64,000 nucleotides of DNA from Vibrio fluvialis. Its GTDB lineage: Bacteria > Pseudomonadota > Gammaproteobacteria > Enterobacterales > Vibrionaceae. Shown one piece after another: positions 1 to 7,559 of this stretch; the stretch's first letter is position 1; each line of letters starts with the position of its first letter. Below the pieces are notes generated by a model. The model was not told the origin of the DNA and ran no database searches. It saw only the letters and a list, made by a program, of their open reading frames with translations. Made by a program: the position numbers and the translations under genes. The stretch spans positions 496,001-560,000 of the forward strand of contig NZ_UHIP01000002.1 in NCBI RefSeq assembly GCF_900460245.1. The letters run 5' to 3'.

Positions 1-243
1 GTTGCGGGCTGGGTCAGCCTTTTCACGCTTCATGTCCTGTGGCCATTTCTCTGGATTTGGGCAACGCTGTGGCGCCCGGATCGCGGCTGGGGTTTTGCCA
101 AACTACAAGAAGAACAACACGATATTCATCACCGCGTCGATGAACTGATCGACGAAATCGCGGCACTCAAGGCCGAAGTAGCGGCTCTCAAACAGCCTAA
201 AACCAGCGCGCAACCGTCGGAAAAGAATGAGGAGCACAACTAA
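1..243 (+). CDS. DUF3302 family inner-membrane protein, 3' part
   Basis: The last 80 codons of a gene that starts before the window. The visible part opens with a hydrophobic, tryptophan-rich segment (VSLFTLHVLWPFLWIWATLW) and ends in a charged, coiled-coil-like cytoplasmic tail rich in Glu, Lys and Ala. This layout, and the HlyD-type gene immediately downstream, match the small DUF3302 membrane proteins paired with membrane-fusion proteins (the YiaW/YiaV pair of E. coli). The stop TAA shares its last A with the ATG of the next gene, so the two are probably translationally coupled. Function of the family is not established; a helper subunit of the HlyD-type partner is the natural inference. 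The start and full length cannot be seen. Confidence 0.75.
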   Translation, partial: VAGWVSLFTLHVLWPFLWIWATLWRPDRGWGFAKLQEEQHDIHHRVDELIDEIAALKAEVAALKQPKTSAQPSEKNEEHN

Positions 244-1373
244 TGGATTTACTACTCATTCTGACCTACACCGCTATCTGTATCGCGATTTTCAAAATCT
301 TCAAAATTCCGCTCAACAAATGGACGGTGCCGACCGCGGTGCTGGGCGGCGTGGTGCTGATCGGTACGCTGATCCTATTGATGAACTACAACCATCCGTT
401 TACCTCGATTGGTGGTCAGGTGTACAACACCACACCTATCGTTTCGAGCGTGCGTGGTAAAGTTATCGAAGTCGATGTCGAACCGAACACACCGCTGCAT
501 AAAGGCGATATTCTGTTCAAACTTGACCCTGTACCGTTTGAAGCCGCAGTCGTTCAGAAGCAAGCGGCGCTGGCGGAAGCGGAGCAAGATGTGCTGAGAC
601 TGGAGTCTGCATACAAGCAAGCGACGGCATCGACAGTAAAAGCCGAAGCTGAACGCGATAAAGCCAAACGCGAAGCCGCTCGTTACGAGAAAGGCTACAA
701 GCGCGGCGCATTTACCGCGCAACAGGTCGATACCACGCGTCAGGCTTACAAATCCGCTCAGGCTGCACTGGAAGTCGCTCAGGCTTTGGAAAATGAAGCG
801 AAACTGGCATTTGAATCTCAGATCGACGGTGAGAACACCACGGTTGCACGTATCCGTGCAGAATTGACACAAGCTCAGTTTAATCTCGATGAGACCGTCG
901 TTCGCGCGCCGACCGATGGCTACGTCACCCAACTGGCCCTGCGCCCGGGTATGATGGCGGTTCCGCTGCCTCTGGCTCCGGTGATGACCTTTGTGCATAC
1001 CGAAGAGAAGTACTACGTAGGTGCATTCCGCCAGAACTCTCTGCAACGCCTGCATCCGGGTTTTGAAGCAGAATTCCTGTTCCGCGCACTGCCTGGCAGA
1101 GTGTTTAAAGGTGAAGTGGTTGAAGTCATTCCTGCGATTGCAGAAGGCCAGATTCAGGCACGAGGTTCACTGCTTGGTACTCAGGCGCTGAATACTCAGG
1201 GCCGCGTGTTGGTGAAACTGCGCATCACTGATGACATGAGTGAGTTCAACCTGCCACTGGGTACTAATGCCGAAGTGGCGGTATACTCCGATACCTTTGA
1301 GCATGTATCCATCATGCGTAAAGTTTTGATTCGTATGAAGAGCTGGCAAAACTACCTCTATCTGGATCATTAA
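243..1373 (+). CDS. HlyD-family membrane-fusion (periplasmic adaptor) protein
   Basis: A 376-residue protein related to E. coli YiaV/YibH-type adaptors. Two hydrophobic segments lie at about residues 2-20 and 28-46. They are followed by the first half of a biotinyl-lipoyl domain (about 67-103, with VRGKVIEVDVEPNTPL), a long Ala/Glu/Lys coiled-coil hairpin (about 104-200), the second lipoyl half (APTDGYVTQLALRPG, about 218-240) and a beta-barrel region. Proteins of this kind sit in the inner membrane and bridge a transporter to the outer membrane. No transporter or outer-membrane factor lies beside it here; only the DUF3302 gene, overlapping by one base, is linked. The substrate is unknown. 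An intrinsic terminator follows the stop. Confidence 0.88.
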   Translation: MDLLLILTYTAICIAIFKIFKIPLNKWTVPTAVLGGVVLIGTLILLMNYNHPFTSIGGQVYNTTPIVSSVRGKVIEVDVEPNTPLHKGDILFKLDPVPFEAAVVQKQAALAEAEQDVLRLESAYKQATASTVKAEAERDKAKREAARYEKGYKRGAFTAQQVDTTRQAYKSAQAALEVAQALENEAKLAFESQIDGENTTVARIRAELTQAQFNLDETVVRAPTDGYVTQLALRPGMMAVPLPLAPVMTFVHTEEKYYVGAFRQNSLQRLHPGFEAEFLFRALPGRVFKGEVVEVIPAIAEGQIQARGSLLGTQALNTQGRVLVKLRITDDMSEFNLPLGTNAEVAVYSDTFEHVSIMRKVLIRMKSWQNYLYLDH

Positions 1374-1384
1374 TCCTGACTGAC

Positions 1385-1414
1385 AAAAAAACCGCCGAAC
1401 TTCGGCGGTTTTTT
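1385..1414. terminator. Bidirectional intrinsic terminator
   Basis: Stem ACCGCCGAA/TTCGGCGGT flanked by an A-run on the left and a T-run on the right. It sits between the convergent HlyD-type gene and the MFS gene, so it can serve both. Confidence 0.85.
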
Positions 1415-1430
1415 CTTATCCGTGAGAACG

Positions 1431-2606
1431 TTAGCTCCAGCGCAGCACACGCACTTCGTTACCCTCTTCCGGCTGACGCGGAATGTTCAGCGATAGCACA
1501 AAAGAAACACCCGCCATGCCGGCGCCAATAAAGAATACCGCTGCCGGCGATACCAGCCACAACAACCCAAAGCTGACCGGAATCACGACGGCGGCAATGT
1601 GGTTGATGGTAAAAGCCACACCGGCGGTAGATGCCATGTCAGCCGGATCGGCGATCTTCTGAAAATAGGTTTTCACAGCCAACGCCAGCGCAAAAAACAG
1701 ATGATCAACCACATACAACCCTGCGGCCCAGTGCGCATCGGTAACCAGACCATATCCGACGAACACCAGAATCAGTCCCGTGTACTCAAACAACAGCGCT
1801 TTACGCTCCCCTACCACACCGATAAAACGACCGATACGTTTGGCAAACAGGAAGTTGAATACGTAGTTGATCAGGAATAACAACGTGATATCAGCAGCCG
1901 TATAGCCAAATTTTTCCACCATCAAAAAGCCCGCGAACACGGTAAAAATCTGACGGCGCGCGCCGCTCATGAAAGTCAGCGCGTAATAGAGCCAGTATCG
2001 CTTGCGCAGCACCAACTTTTTATTTTGCGGGGTTTCCGATTTAAACTCCGGAAACGCAAAAGCAATCACGACCACCAGCGCAAACGCCACACCACCAGTA
2101 ATGCCATACACCCATTTAAAACTCAGTTGCAGTTGTTCCAACATCACCCACAGTGCGCCGTAGGTCAGCAGCGACGCCAATGCACCGACTGAAATCAGCT
2201 TGCCGAGCATCTCCGGCGCTTCATCTTTCTTCAACCACTGCAGCGACAGCGACTGCTTCAGCGTCTCGAAATAGTGAAAGCCGGTCGACATCAACAATGT
2301 CGTCAGCAACAATCCGGTCAGTGTCGGGAACAGGCCAGTAATCGCCGTACCAATTGTCAGCATTCCCAGCGACAAGACCAAAAAACGTTGCTCACGAATG
2401 AACAGCAGCACAAACACCGCCGTAAAAGACAAAAAGCCGGGGATCTCCCGCACGCTTTGCAGCAGGCCGATATCGGCACCGTTAAAGTTGGCTTTCTCGA
2501 TCACGAAATTGTTGAGCAGTGCCATCCAGCTGGAAAACGCAATGGGCACAATAATGGATATGATCAGCAGAAAGTTTTGTGGCGTACGCCAAGTCTTCGC
2601 TTCCAT
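1431..2606 (-). CDS. MFS transporter
   Basis: A 391-residue polytopic membrane protein with about 12 hydrophobic segments and basic cytoplasmic loops (for example LFIREQRF and KRIGRFIG), as in the major facilitator superfamily. The substrate cannot be read from the sequence. I chose the ATG at 2606 (MEAKTWRTPQ). In-frame starts further upstream (GTG at 2681, ATG at 2621) would add a non-hydrophobic, weakly conserved-looking extension. A Fur-box-like palindrome overlaps this ATG, so expression may be iron-repressed. That would suit an exporter or importer of a siderophore or another iron-linked substrate, but this is inference. The gene stands alone between convergent and divergent neighbours. 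Confidence 0.82.
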   Translation of the reverse strand: MEAKTWRTPQNFLLIISIIVPIAFSSWMALLNNFVIEKANFNGADIGLLQSVREIPGFLSFTAVFVLLFIREQRFLVLSLGMLTIGTAITGLFPTLTGLLLTTLLMSTGFHYFETLKQSLSLQWLKKDEAPEMLGKLISVGALASLLTYGALWVMLEQLQLSFKWVYGITGGVAFALVVVIAFAFPEFKSETPQNKKLVLRKRYWLYYALTFMSGARRQIFTVFAGFLMVEKFGYTAADITLLFLINYVFNFLFAKRIGRFIGVVGERKALLFEYTGLILVFVGYGLVTDAHWAAGLYVVDHLFFALALAVKTYFQKIADPADMASTAGVAFTINHIAAVVIPVSFGLLWLVSPAAVFFIGAGMAGVSFVLSLNIPRQPEEGNEVRVLRWS

Positions 2607-2620
2607 GAGAATTATTATCA
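2606..2620. promoter_or_regulatory. Fur-box-like 7-1-7 palindrome at the MFS start
   Basis: The 15 bases TGAGAATTATTATCA match the 7-1-7 Fur consensus TGATAATNATTATCA at 13 of 14 defined positions. The site abuts the MFS start codon. Binding is inferred. Confidence 0.6.
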
Positions 2621-2749
2621 TCCTTATCAATCGGATTGCCAGTTTACCCAAACTTATCTCCGGTGTAACCTTTTGTAACACATCCTTCTTTTCCAGCGTG
2701 TCGTCGCAACGGCACCATAAGGTGATAACGCTGAATTCCGAGGTTTCGT

Positions 2750-3712
2750 ATGCAGGTTCGTTTTGCCACCGCCAACTTATTGAACTATCTCGCTCCGCCT
2801 AATGCCTTCTATGAGTTCAACAACATCTATGAGGCTACACAGTGGCAGCAAAAACAGCGTTGGCTGAATCATAAACTGATTGAGCTGAATGCTGATGTGA
2901 TTGGTTTCCAGGAGATTTTCAGTGCCGACGCCTTGCGTGAGCAGATGCATGATCTGGGCTATCCATACTTCGAAGTCATTGACACGCCGCAGGTTAGCGA
3001 TGACTACATTTACTCGTCTCCGGTTGTTGGCATTGCCTCACGTTATCCACTCAGCGACGTTGTCGCGGTGGACGCCCAACAGCCGGACTTTCACTTTCAC
3101 CGCAAACCGCTTCGCGCAACGGTGCATCATCCGGCTCTGGGTCATATCGATGTGTATGTGGTGCATTTCAAATCTCAGCGCCCGATGCTCAATGAGCCGC
3201 AAAGTGACGACTTGATGAATGCCTGGCAGCAAGAATTGTACGGCCGTTGGCAGTCGACAATGCAGCGCGGACAAGAAGCACACCTACTGCACAAAGCGAT
3301 CGTACAGCGTAAGCAACAAAGCCGTCATCCGGTGGTGTTGATGGGGGATTTCAATCAGGTACTGAGCAGCATTGAATTTTCCGCTTTGCGTTCCACCCAT
3401 CGTTTCCGCCAGCCAGATAGCTTCGCACCGCTTATGCCGTATCATCTTTTTGACAGCTGGGAACTGTTTAGCCACACGCGTGACGAGCTACGTAAACCGA
3501 CCCATTACACTGGCGCTTCCGGCCAGGTACTCGACTACATTTTGCTGTCGAGCGATTTCAGCCGTGAAGCCGATTATCCGGTCGCTTTAGTGTGTGACTT
3601 TCACGTGGAAGATCAGCATCTGATCAATCCGCACTTTGAGACCGATCGGTATGCCAGCGATCACGCACTGGTCGCCATCACCTTGCAGTGCGCCAAATCA
3701 TCCGGCATTTGA
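2750..3712 (+). CDS. Endonuclease/exonuclease/phosphatase-family protein
   Basis: A 320-residue cytoplasmic protein of the EEP (DNase I-like) fold. The family's metal and catalytic motifs are in order: N in TANLLNYL near the N-terminus, QEIF (catalytic Glu, about residue 54), GDFN (about 199) and the C-terminal SDHALV (about 304). Such enzymes cleave phosphodiester or phosphomonoester bonds in nucleic acids, lipids or small molecules; substrate is not predictable here. ATG at 2750 is preceded by GAGG. It is divergent from the MFS gene, and no operon partner is evident. Confidence 0.85.
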   Translation: MQVRFATANLLNYLAPPNAFYEFNNIYEATQWQQKQRWLNHKLIELNADVIGFQEIFSADALREQMHDLGYPYFEVIDTPQVSDDYIYSSPVVGIASRYPLSDVVAVDAQQPDFHFHRKPLRATVHHPALGHIDVYVVHFKSQRPMLNEPQSDDLMNAWQQELYGRWQSTMQRGQEAHLLHKAIVQRKQQSRHPVVLMGDFNQVLSSIEFSALRSTHRFRQPDSFAPLMPYHLFDSWELFSHTRDELRKPTHYTGASGQVLDYILLSSDFSREADYPVALVCDFHVEDQHLINPHFETDRYASDHALVAITLQCAKSSGI

Positions 3713-3795
3713 AATTTATATGCATCCAAGTGCTTTTCATTTCTTGCGTAACTCGTTAGATTGGTTAAAAAACAACAGATAAAAAGAAGGAAAGC

Positions 3796-4287
3796 ATGGA
3801 AATTCATATTCGGCCAACAGAAGTCAGTGATGCACGCGCACTATGCGATATTTATTCTCAACCGAAAGCACAGCGAGAAACGCTGCAATTACCCCATCCA
3901 TCAGTAGCCATGTGGCAGAAACGACTGGAAACCATCCCCGCTGGCGTATTCAGTTTTGTGGCTGAGGTGGATGGCCGCGTCGTGGGTAATATCGGTATGC
4001 AGGTTTCGCAACGTGAACGCACCGCCCACTGCGCCAGTTTTGGTATTGGCGTGCATGACGAATTTCACGGTCACGGCATTGGCAGTCAACTGATTGAAAC
4101 CGTACTCAATCTGGCCGACAACTGGCTTAACATCAAACGCATTCAAATCGAAGTGAACAGTGATAACGCAGCGGCTATCGCATGTTATAAGAAGTTCGGA
4201 TTTGAAATTGAAGGCGAAGCAAAATGCTCGGTATTTCGTGAAGGCGAGTTTATCAGCACCTATTACATGGCACGCATCAAAGCCTGA
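3796..4287 (+). CDS. GNAT acetyltransferase, AaaT/YhhY-like
   Basis: A 163-residue GNAT-fold enzyme. Its N-terminus and the LPHPSVAMWQKRL segment line up well, from memory, with E. coli YhhY (AaaT), which acetylates L-amino acids such as Phe and Met. The acetyl-CoA pyrophosphate loop is visible as HGHGIGSQL (about residue 94), followed by NSDNAAAIACYKKFGFEIEG, typical of the C-terminal half of the fold. The start at 3796 has a good ribosome site (AAGGAAAG). The amino-acid N-acetylation role is inferred from this resemblance. Confidence 0.85.
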   Translation: MEIHIRPTEVSDARALCDIYSQPKAQRETLQLPHPSVAMWQKRLETIPAGVFSFVAEVDGRVVGNIGMQVSQRERTAHCASFGIGVHDEFHGHGIGSQLIETVLNLADNWLNIKRIQIEVNSDNAAAIACYKKFGFEIEGEAKCSVFREGEFISTYYMARIKA

Positions 4288-4356
4288 TTGAGGCAACGAC
4301 ACTTCCCGGGGTTTGTCACTATACTTACAGCAGTGAACGTAAGGAGTGGCAAACCC

Positions 4357-4542
4357 ATGGACTTTGTCGAAATGATGCGTTTACGCGGTCAGGCCGCTGA
4401 GAATATTTATTTTGCCCAGCGTGACCGCGAGTTGATCGATGAGCTGCACGCTCACCCGGAAAAGCTGCAAAAATCCGCCCCAGATCCGAGTGATAGTGAA
4501 ACCGATGATCACAGCGATTCAAACAGCAATCAAGCGCGGTGA
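4357..4542 (+). CDS. Small acidic protein of unknown function
   Basis: A 61-residue reading frame with ATG at 4357, preceded by AAGGAG at a 10-base spacing. The N-terminal half is helical-looking (FVEMMRLRGQAAENIYF); the tail is very acidic and Ser/Asp/Asn-rich (DPSDSETDDHSDSNSN). I do not recognise the family. The ribosome site, codon use and position after the acetyltransferase gene support it as real. Its last 13 bases overlap the 3' end of the convergent acetyltransferase gene. Confidence 0.6.
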   Translation: MDFVEMMRLRGQAAENIYFAQRDRELIDELHAHPEKLQKSAPDPSDSETDDHSDSNSNQAR

Positions 4543-4814
4543 CGCAGATGCTGCCATTGTGCATTGCGGGTCAGATAGTGATCCACATAGCTGCATACTG
4601 GCACAATCGTCTGGCCTTGCTGCTCAATAAGCGGTAACACGGCCTCCATCATCACCTTTCCGTACCCTTTCCCTTGCAGGCTATCCGGCACACGTGTTGA
4701 GGTGATATACAGCACGTCGTCTTCTTGCTGATACTTCACCACTGCGTACTCATCACCTTCCAAATGCACCTTAAAACAGTGGTTTTGTGCATCATGTGTC
4801 ACTTGATGTTCCAT
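4530..4814 (-). CDS. Small YjdJ-type GNAT acetyltransferase
   Basis: A 94-residue protein with the short GNAT layout of the YjdJ-like (Gcn5-related) family. The core reads YITSTRVPDSLQGKGYGKVMM, with the acetyl-CoA loop QGKGYG, then a strand/helix ending PVCSYVDHYLTRN, where the Cys and the Tyr-x-x-x-x-Tyr region are typical. Members are usually about 90-100 residues. Substrate unknown. The gene converges with, and slightly overlaps, the preceding small gene. Confidence 0.85.
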   Translation of the reverse strand: MEHQVTHDAQNHCFKVHLEGDEYAVVKYQQEDDVLYITSTRVPDSLQGKGYGKVMMEAVLPLIEQQGQTIVPVCSYVDHYLTRNAQWQHLRHRA

Positions 4815-4947
4815 TTAGGCTCCAAATTTGATAATTAACTCAAATAAATTGTGGCAGAACTGAATTGAATCTCCCGGTATCAAATCATAAAATCGTTAAA
4901 TCTGCAGGAAAAATAAAAATAAAGCAGTACGTTATACGGAGAGATCA

Positions 4948-5697
4948 ATGCGTTCACAGTCAGTAGCTACCCAACCGGAGACCGGAAGTTCCAAATCGAA
5001 CTCACGGCATAAAACCGTTTCCACGCTTAATAGCACCGATGCTCTGGCTATGGTCGAACACGGCAGTGAGCTGACGTTGAGCATCACAACGCCAGTCGGT
5101 ACCAAATTCATCTGTAAGACCCCTTTTATTGGTACCCATTCCGACACTTACCTGCTGATAGAAATTCCTGAAATTTCCAGTGATGATCTCGCCTACTTCT
5201 TTCAGGAAGGCTTCTGGATTAACGTTCGTGCGATTTCACCGCGTGGTGAAGGCGCGATGCTGCATTTTCGCAGCCAGTTGCTGCATATCCTGCACGAGCC
5301 AGTCGCTCTGGCGATGCTCTCGATTCCCAACACCATGCAAGTCACTCAGCTGCGCAAAGAACCGCGTTATGAAGTGAACCTGTCGGGCAAAGTGCATCAA
5401 AGTGAACGTAAATCAGAATGTGAAGTGCGGGATCTGTCGAAAAGCGGCTGCCGTTTTATCACCGCGCCATTGGGCCGCTCCTACCAAGTCGGGGATCTGG
5501 TTTCGATTGAAATCTTTGCCGACAAGCGTGGATCCAAAGTGTTTGCCCCGTTGGTCGGACGTATCTGTAACTTACAGCGCTCCATGCACTACGCACGGTA
5601 CGGACTTGAGTTCAATGAGCAAGGCCGTACTAACGCCAAAAATCTGCTGAGCCAGCTCAAGTTCAATGGCACCAAACTGACGCTTAATATTGAATAG
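4948..5697 (+). CDS. PilZ-domain cyclic-di-GMP receptor, PlzD-like
   Basis: A 249-residue two-domain protein. The N-terminal half (about 1-130) is a YcgR-N-like beta domain. The C-terminal half is PilZ with both ligand motifs intact: RKEPR (RxxxR, about residue 137) and DLSKSG (DxSxxG, about 163). Size, domain order and neighbourhood match V. cholerae VCA0042 (PlzD), a structurally characterised c-di-GMP receptor (recalled). It would sense c-di-GMP in the cytoplasm and affect motility, biofilm or virulence output. It stands alone, and a terminator follows. Confidence 0.88.
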   Translation: MRSQSVATQPETGSSKSNSRHKTVSTLNSTDALAMVEHGSELTLSITTPVGTKFICKTPFIGTHSDTYLLIEIPEISSDDLAYFFQEGFWINVRAISPRGEGAMLHFRSQLLHILHEPVALAMLSIPNTMQVTQLRKEPRYEVNLSGKVHQSERKSECEVRDLSKSGCRFITAPLGRSYQVGDLVSIEIFADKRGSKVFAPLVGRICNLQRSMHYARYGLEFNEQGRTNAKNLLSQLKFNGTKLTLNIE

Positions 5698-5717
5698 GAT
5701 TTATCGCCCTTAGCATT

Positions 5718-5747
5718 AAAAAAGGCTCTGCATTGCAGAGCCTTTTT
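5718..5747. terminator. Bidirectional intrinsic terminator
   Basis: Stem AGGCTCTGC/GCAGAGCCT with A-run before and T-run after, lying between the convergent PilZ and gltS genes. Confidence 0.85.
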
Positions 5748-5749
5748 CT

Positions 5750-6976
5750 TTATCCCAGAAAAGAGATGTAGCCTTGCAGGATAATCAGATTCACGATGTC
5801 GATAAAGAATGCGCCGACAATCGGAACAACCATAAAGGCTTGAGGTGAAGGTCCGTACCGATTGACCAGCGAGCCCATATTCATGACTGCCGTAGGCGTG
5901 GCACCGAGGCCAAATCCACAGTGACCGCCCGAGATCACGGCCGCATCATAGTTGGCGCCCATCACCTTAAATGTCACGAAGTAAGCAAATATCCCCAGCA
6001 CCGCCGATTGAACGGCCAATATCACCAGGAAAGGGATGGCCAAGTCGAAAATGTTCCACAGCTTAAGGCTCATCAAAGCCATGGCCAGAAACAGTGACAA
6101 CGACACCGTGCCAAGAATATCAACCGTTTCAGTATCCAGTTTATGAGCCTTGGTCACTTGCAGCACGTTGGTAATAAACACACCGATGAACAGTGCATAA
6201 ACAAAGTCCGGAATCATCAACCAACGGATATTCAATGCTTCGACCCAACGTTCCAGATACTGCGCGCCTGTCACACAAATCAGCAGGACGAACAACACTT
6301 CAATCACCTTTTTAGAGGTCACTTTGTCTTCTTCGTACTCGTTGTAGGTCACCAGCTCCGGGAAACGACTGTGCGCTTGCGTACCTCGGCCATATTCAGA
6401 TTCAAAGTTGTGCTTATCGATCAGTTTTTTCGCCACCGGGCTACCAATCAAGCCACCCACGATCAAACCAAACGTCGCCGAAGCCATCGCGATTTCCAGC
6501 GAATTGCTTAAGCCATAGGTTTCGCTGAAAGTCTGCGACCAGGCCGCTCCCGTGCCGTGACCACCGGATAACGTAATTGAACCCGCAATCAACCCCATCA
6601 GCGGATCCAGCCCTAACGCCGTTGCGAGCGTCACGCCTACGCCATTCTGAATGATGATAAAGAAGGAAGCGACAGCAAGAAACAGGAAGACTTTGGCGCC
6701 ACCTTTGACCAGTTGAGTGTAGTTTGCCGCCAAGCCCACAGTACTGAAAAACATCAGCATAAAGGTGTTTTGTAAAGGCAGAGAGAATTCCAGATCAATC
6801 CCATTGAAATGCAAAATCGTGATCAGAATAGCGACCAGCAGACCGCCCACAATGGGTTCAGGAATGTTGAATTTTGTCAGGACTGGCAACTTGGCATTGA
6901 TGAAATGCCCGATAAACAGCACGCTGATGGCAATCAGGAAAGATTCCAGCGCGCCCACGGAGATAATGTGATTCAT
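5750..6976 (-). CDS. gltS: Sodium/glutamate symporter GltS
   Basis: A 408-residue polytopic inner-membrane protein that matches GltS along its length. It has IPEPIVGGLLVA near residue 38, the first re-entrant loop region SITLSGGHGTGAAWS, and the second repeat SGGHCGFGLGATPTAV near the C-terminus, followed by VVPIVGAFFIDIVN. It imports glutamate with Na+. I start at ATG 6976 (MNHIISVGALESF), which aligns with E. coli GltS and has AAGAGG upstream. An in-frame ATG at 7000 would add eight residues. The gene is monocistronic, and the qrr terminator lies upstream. Confidence 0.92.
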   Translation of the reverse strand: MNHIISVGALESFLIAISVLFIGHFINAKLPVLTKFNIPEPIVGGLLVAILITILHFNGIDLEFSLPLQNTFMLMFFSTVGLAANYTQLVKGGAKVFLFLAVASFFIIIQNGVGVTLATALGLDPLMGLIAGSITLSGGHGTGAAWSQTFSETYGLSNSLEIAMASATFGLIVGGLIGSPVAKKLIDKHNFESEYGRGTQAHSRFPELVTYNEYEEDKVTSKKVIEVLFVLLICVTGAQYLERWVEALNIRWLMIPDFVYALFIGVFITNVLQVTKAHKLDTETVDILGTVSLSLFLAMALMSLKLWNIFDLAIPFLVILAVQSAVLGIFAYFVTFKVMGANYDAAVISGGHCGFGLGATPTAVMNMGSLVNRYGPSPQAFMVVPIVGAFFIDIVNLIILQGYISFLG

Positions 6977-7196
6977 ATAACCTCTTATATTCACACTCAT
7001 CTTCCTTAATGAGCTACGAGCGACCCAGCCGAGCAGCGGCGCTCAAATAAACGACCATACCGGTGTCGTTATAGAAAACCTCTTAGTTGTGACAAAACGT
7101 CACGTCTCTGTATCAATGTTTAAGTGAGAACTGGTTCACTGAGCCGTATTCGTCAGTGAACTGAGGATGTGGAGTGGTGCTATCATACCTAACCAG
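6977..7196. other. Non-coding region upstream of gltS
   Basis: No gene seen. It should hold the leftward gltS promoter; I could not identify a convincing -10/-35 pair. The right edge is the T-run of the Qrr RNA terminator. Confidence 0.5.
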
Positions 7197-7307
7197 AAAA
7201 AAAAGAGCCAATCGCAAAACCGCGATTGGCTTATGTATGGTGTGAACAAAAATCTATTCACTAACAACGTCAGTTGGCTAGGTGACCCTCGGCTTTAAGA
7301 AGGGTCG
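7197..7307 (-). ncRNA. qrr: Qrr quorum-regulatory small RNA
   Basis: On the minus strand this reads a 5' stem-loop (GACCCTTC...GAGGGTC), then the 32-nt block invariant in Vibrio Qrr RNAs (positions 7288 to 7257, containing CCTAGCCAACTGACGTTG and GTTAGTGAA). An A/T-rich linker and a strong intrinsic terminator (AGCCAATCGC/GCGATTGGCT plus a T-run) follow. Predicted length is about 111 nt, normal for the family. Qrr RNAs act with Hfq, pairing with the luxR/hapR, luxO and aphA messages at low cell density. A sigma-54 promoter sits exactly upstream. The 5' end is estimated from the -12 element and may be off by one or two bases. Confidence 0.93.
7206..7231 (-). terminator. Intrinsic terminator of qrr
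   Basis: Perfect 10-bp stem AGCCAATCGC/GCGATTGGCT with a 6-base loop, followed on the minus strand by C and eight T residues. No protein gene ends here, which is what first marked the RNA gene. Confidence 0.9.
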
Positions 7308-7317
7308 AAATGAATTA

Positions 7318-7333
7318 TGCATTAAGCGTGCCA
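7318..7333 (-). promoter_or_regulatory. Sigma-54 promoter of qrr
   Basis: Minus strand TGGCACGCTTAATGCA. The -24 element TGGCACG is perfect, and the -12 element ATGC differs from TTGC by one base; spacing is canonical. It places transcription start near 7307, at the start of the Qrr 5' stem. Sigma-54 dependence of qrr genes through phosphorylated LuxO is established in Vibrio. Confidence 0.88.
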
Positions 7334-7395
7334 TCTTTAAAAGTCCTTTTTTTGGGCTGAATAACACAGTTCCTGAGAAAACCCTGACTTATTTT

Positions 7396-7449
7396 TTGCA
7401 AATTGATAATTGCAATTTGCAAAAATGATCATATTGCATAGTCATGCAA
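7396..7449. promoter_or_regulatory. LuxO-type enhancer region
   Basis: Contains TTGCAATTTGCAA (7410-7422), a perfect copy of the TTGCA-N3-TGCAA LuxO site, about 105-115 bp upstream of the qrr start. This site is the right part of a longer inverted repeat, TTGCAAATTG (7396-7405) and CAATTTGCAA (7413-7422). A further imperfect pair, TTGCAT/ATGCAA, lies at 7434-7449 with wider spacing. Such sites bind LuxO to activate the sigma-54 promoter. Confidence 0.8.
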
Positions 7450-7559
7450 TTGCTTATAAAGGTGCGAATGAAACTTTTGCGGATCCACATTTATCGATCG
7501 GATTTGGCTGGATTTTTTGGTTATACTGCACACTTCAGTTGGTTCGAATAAGGTTCTCA

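Noticed and set aside
7410..7559. N-terminal extension of PopT by 50 residues
   Set aside because: It begins inside the LuxO-site palindrome with TTG, lacks a ribosome site, and the family signature starts about 15 residues after ATG 7560.
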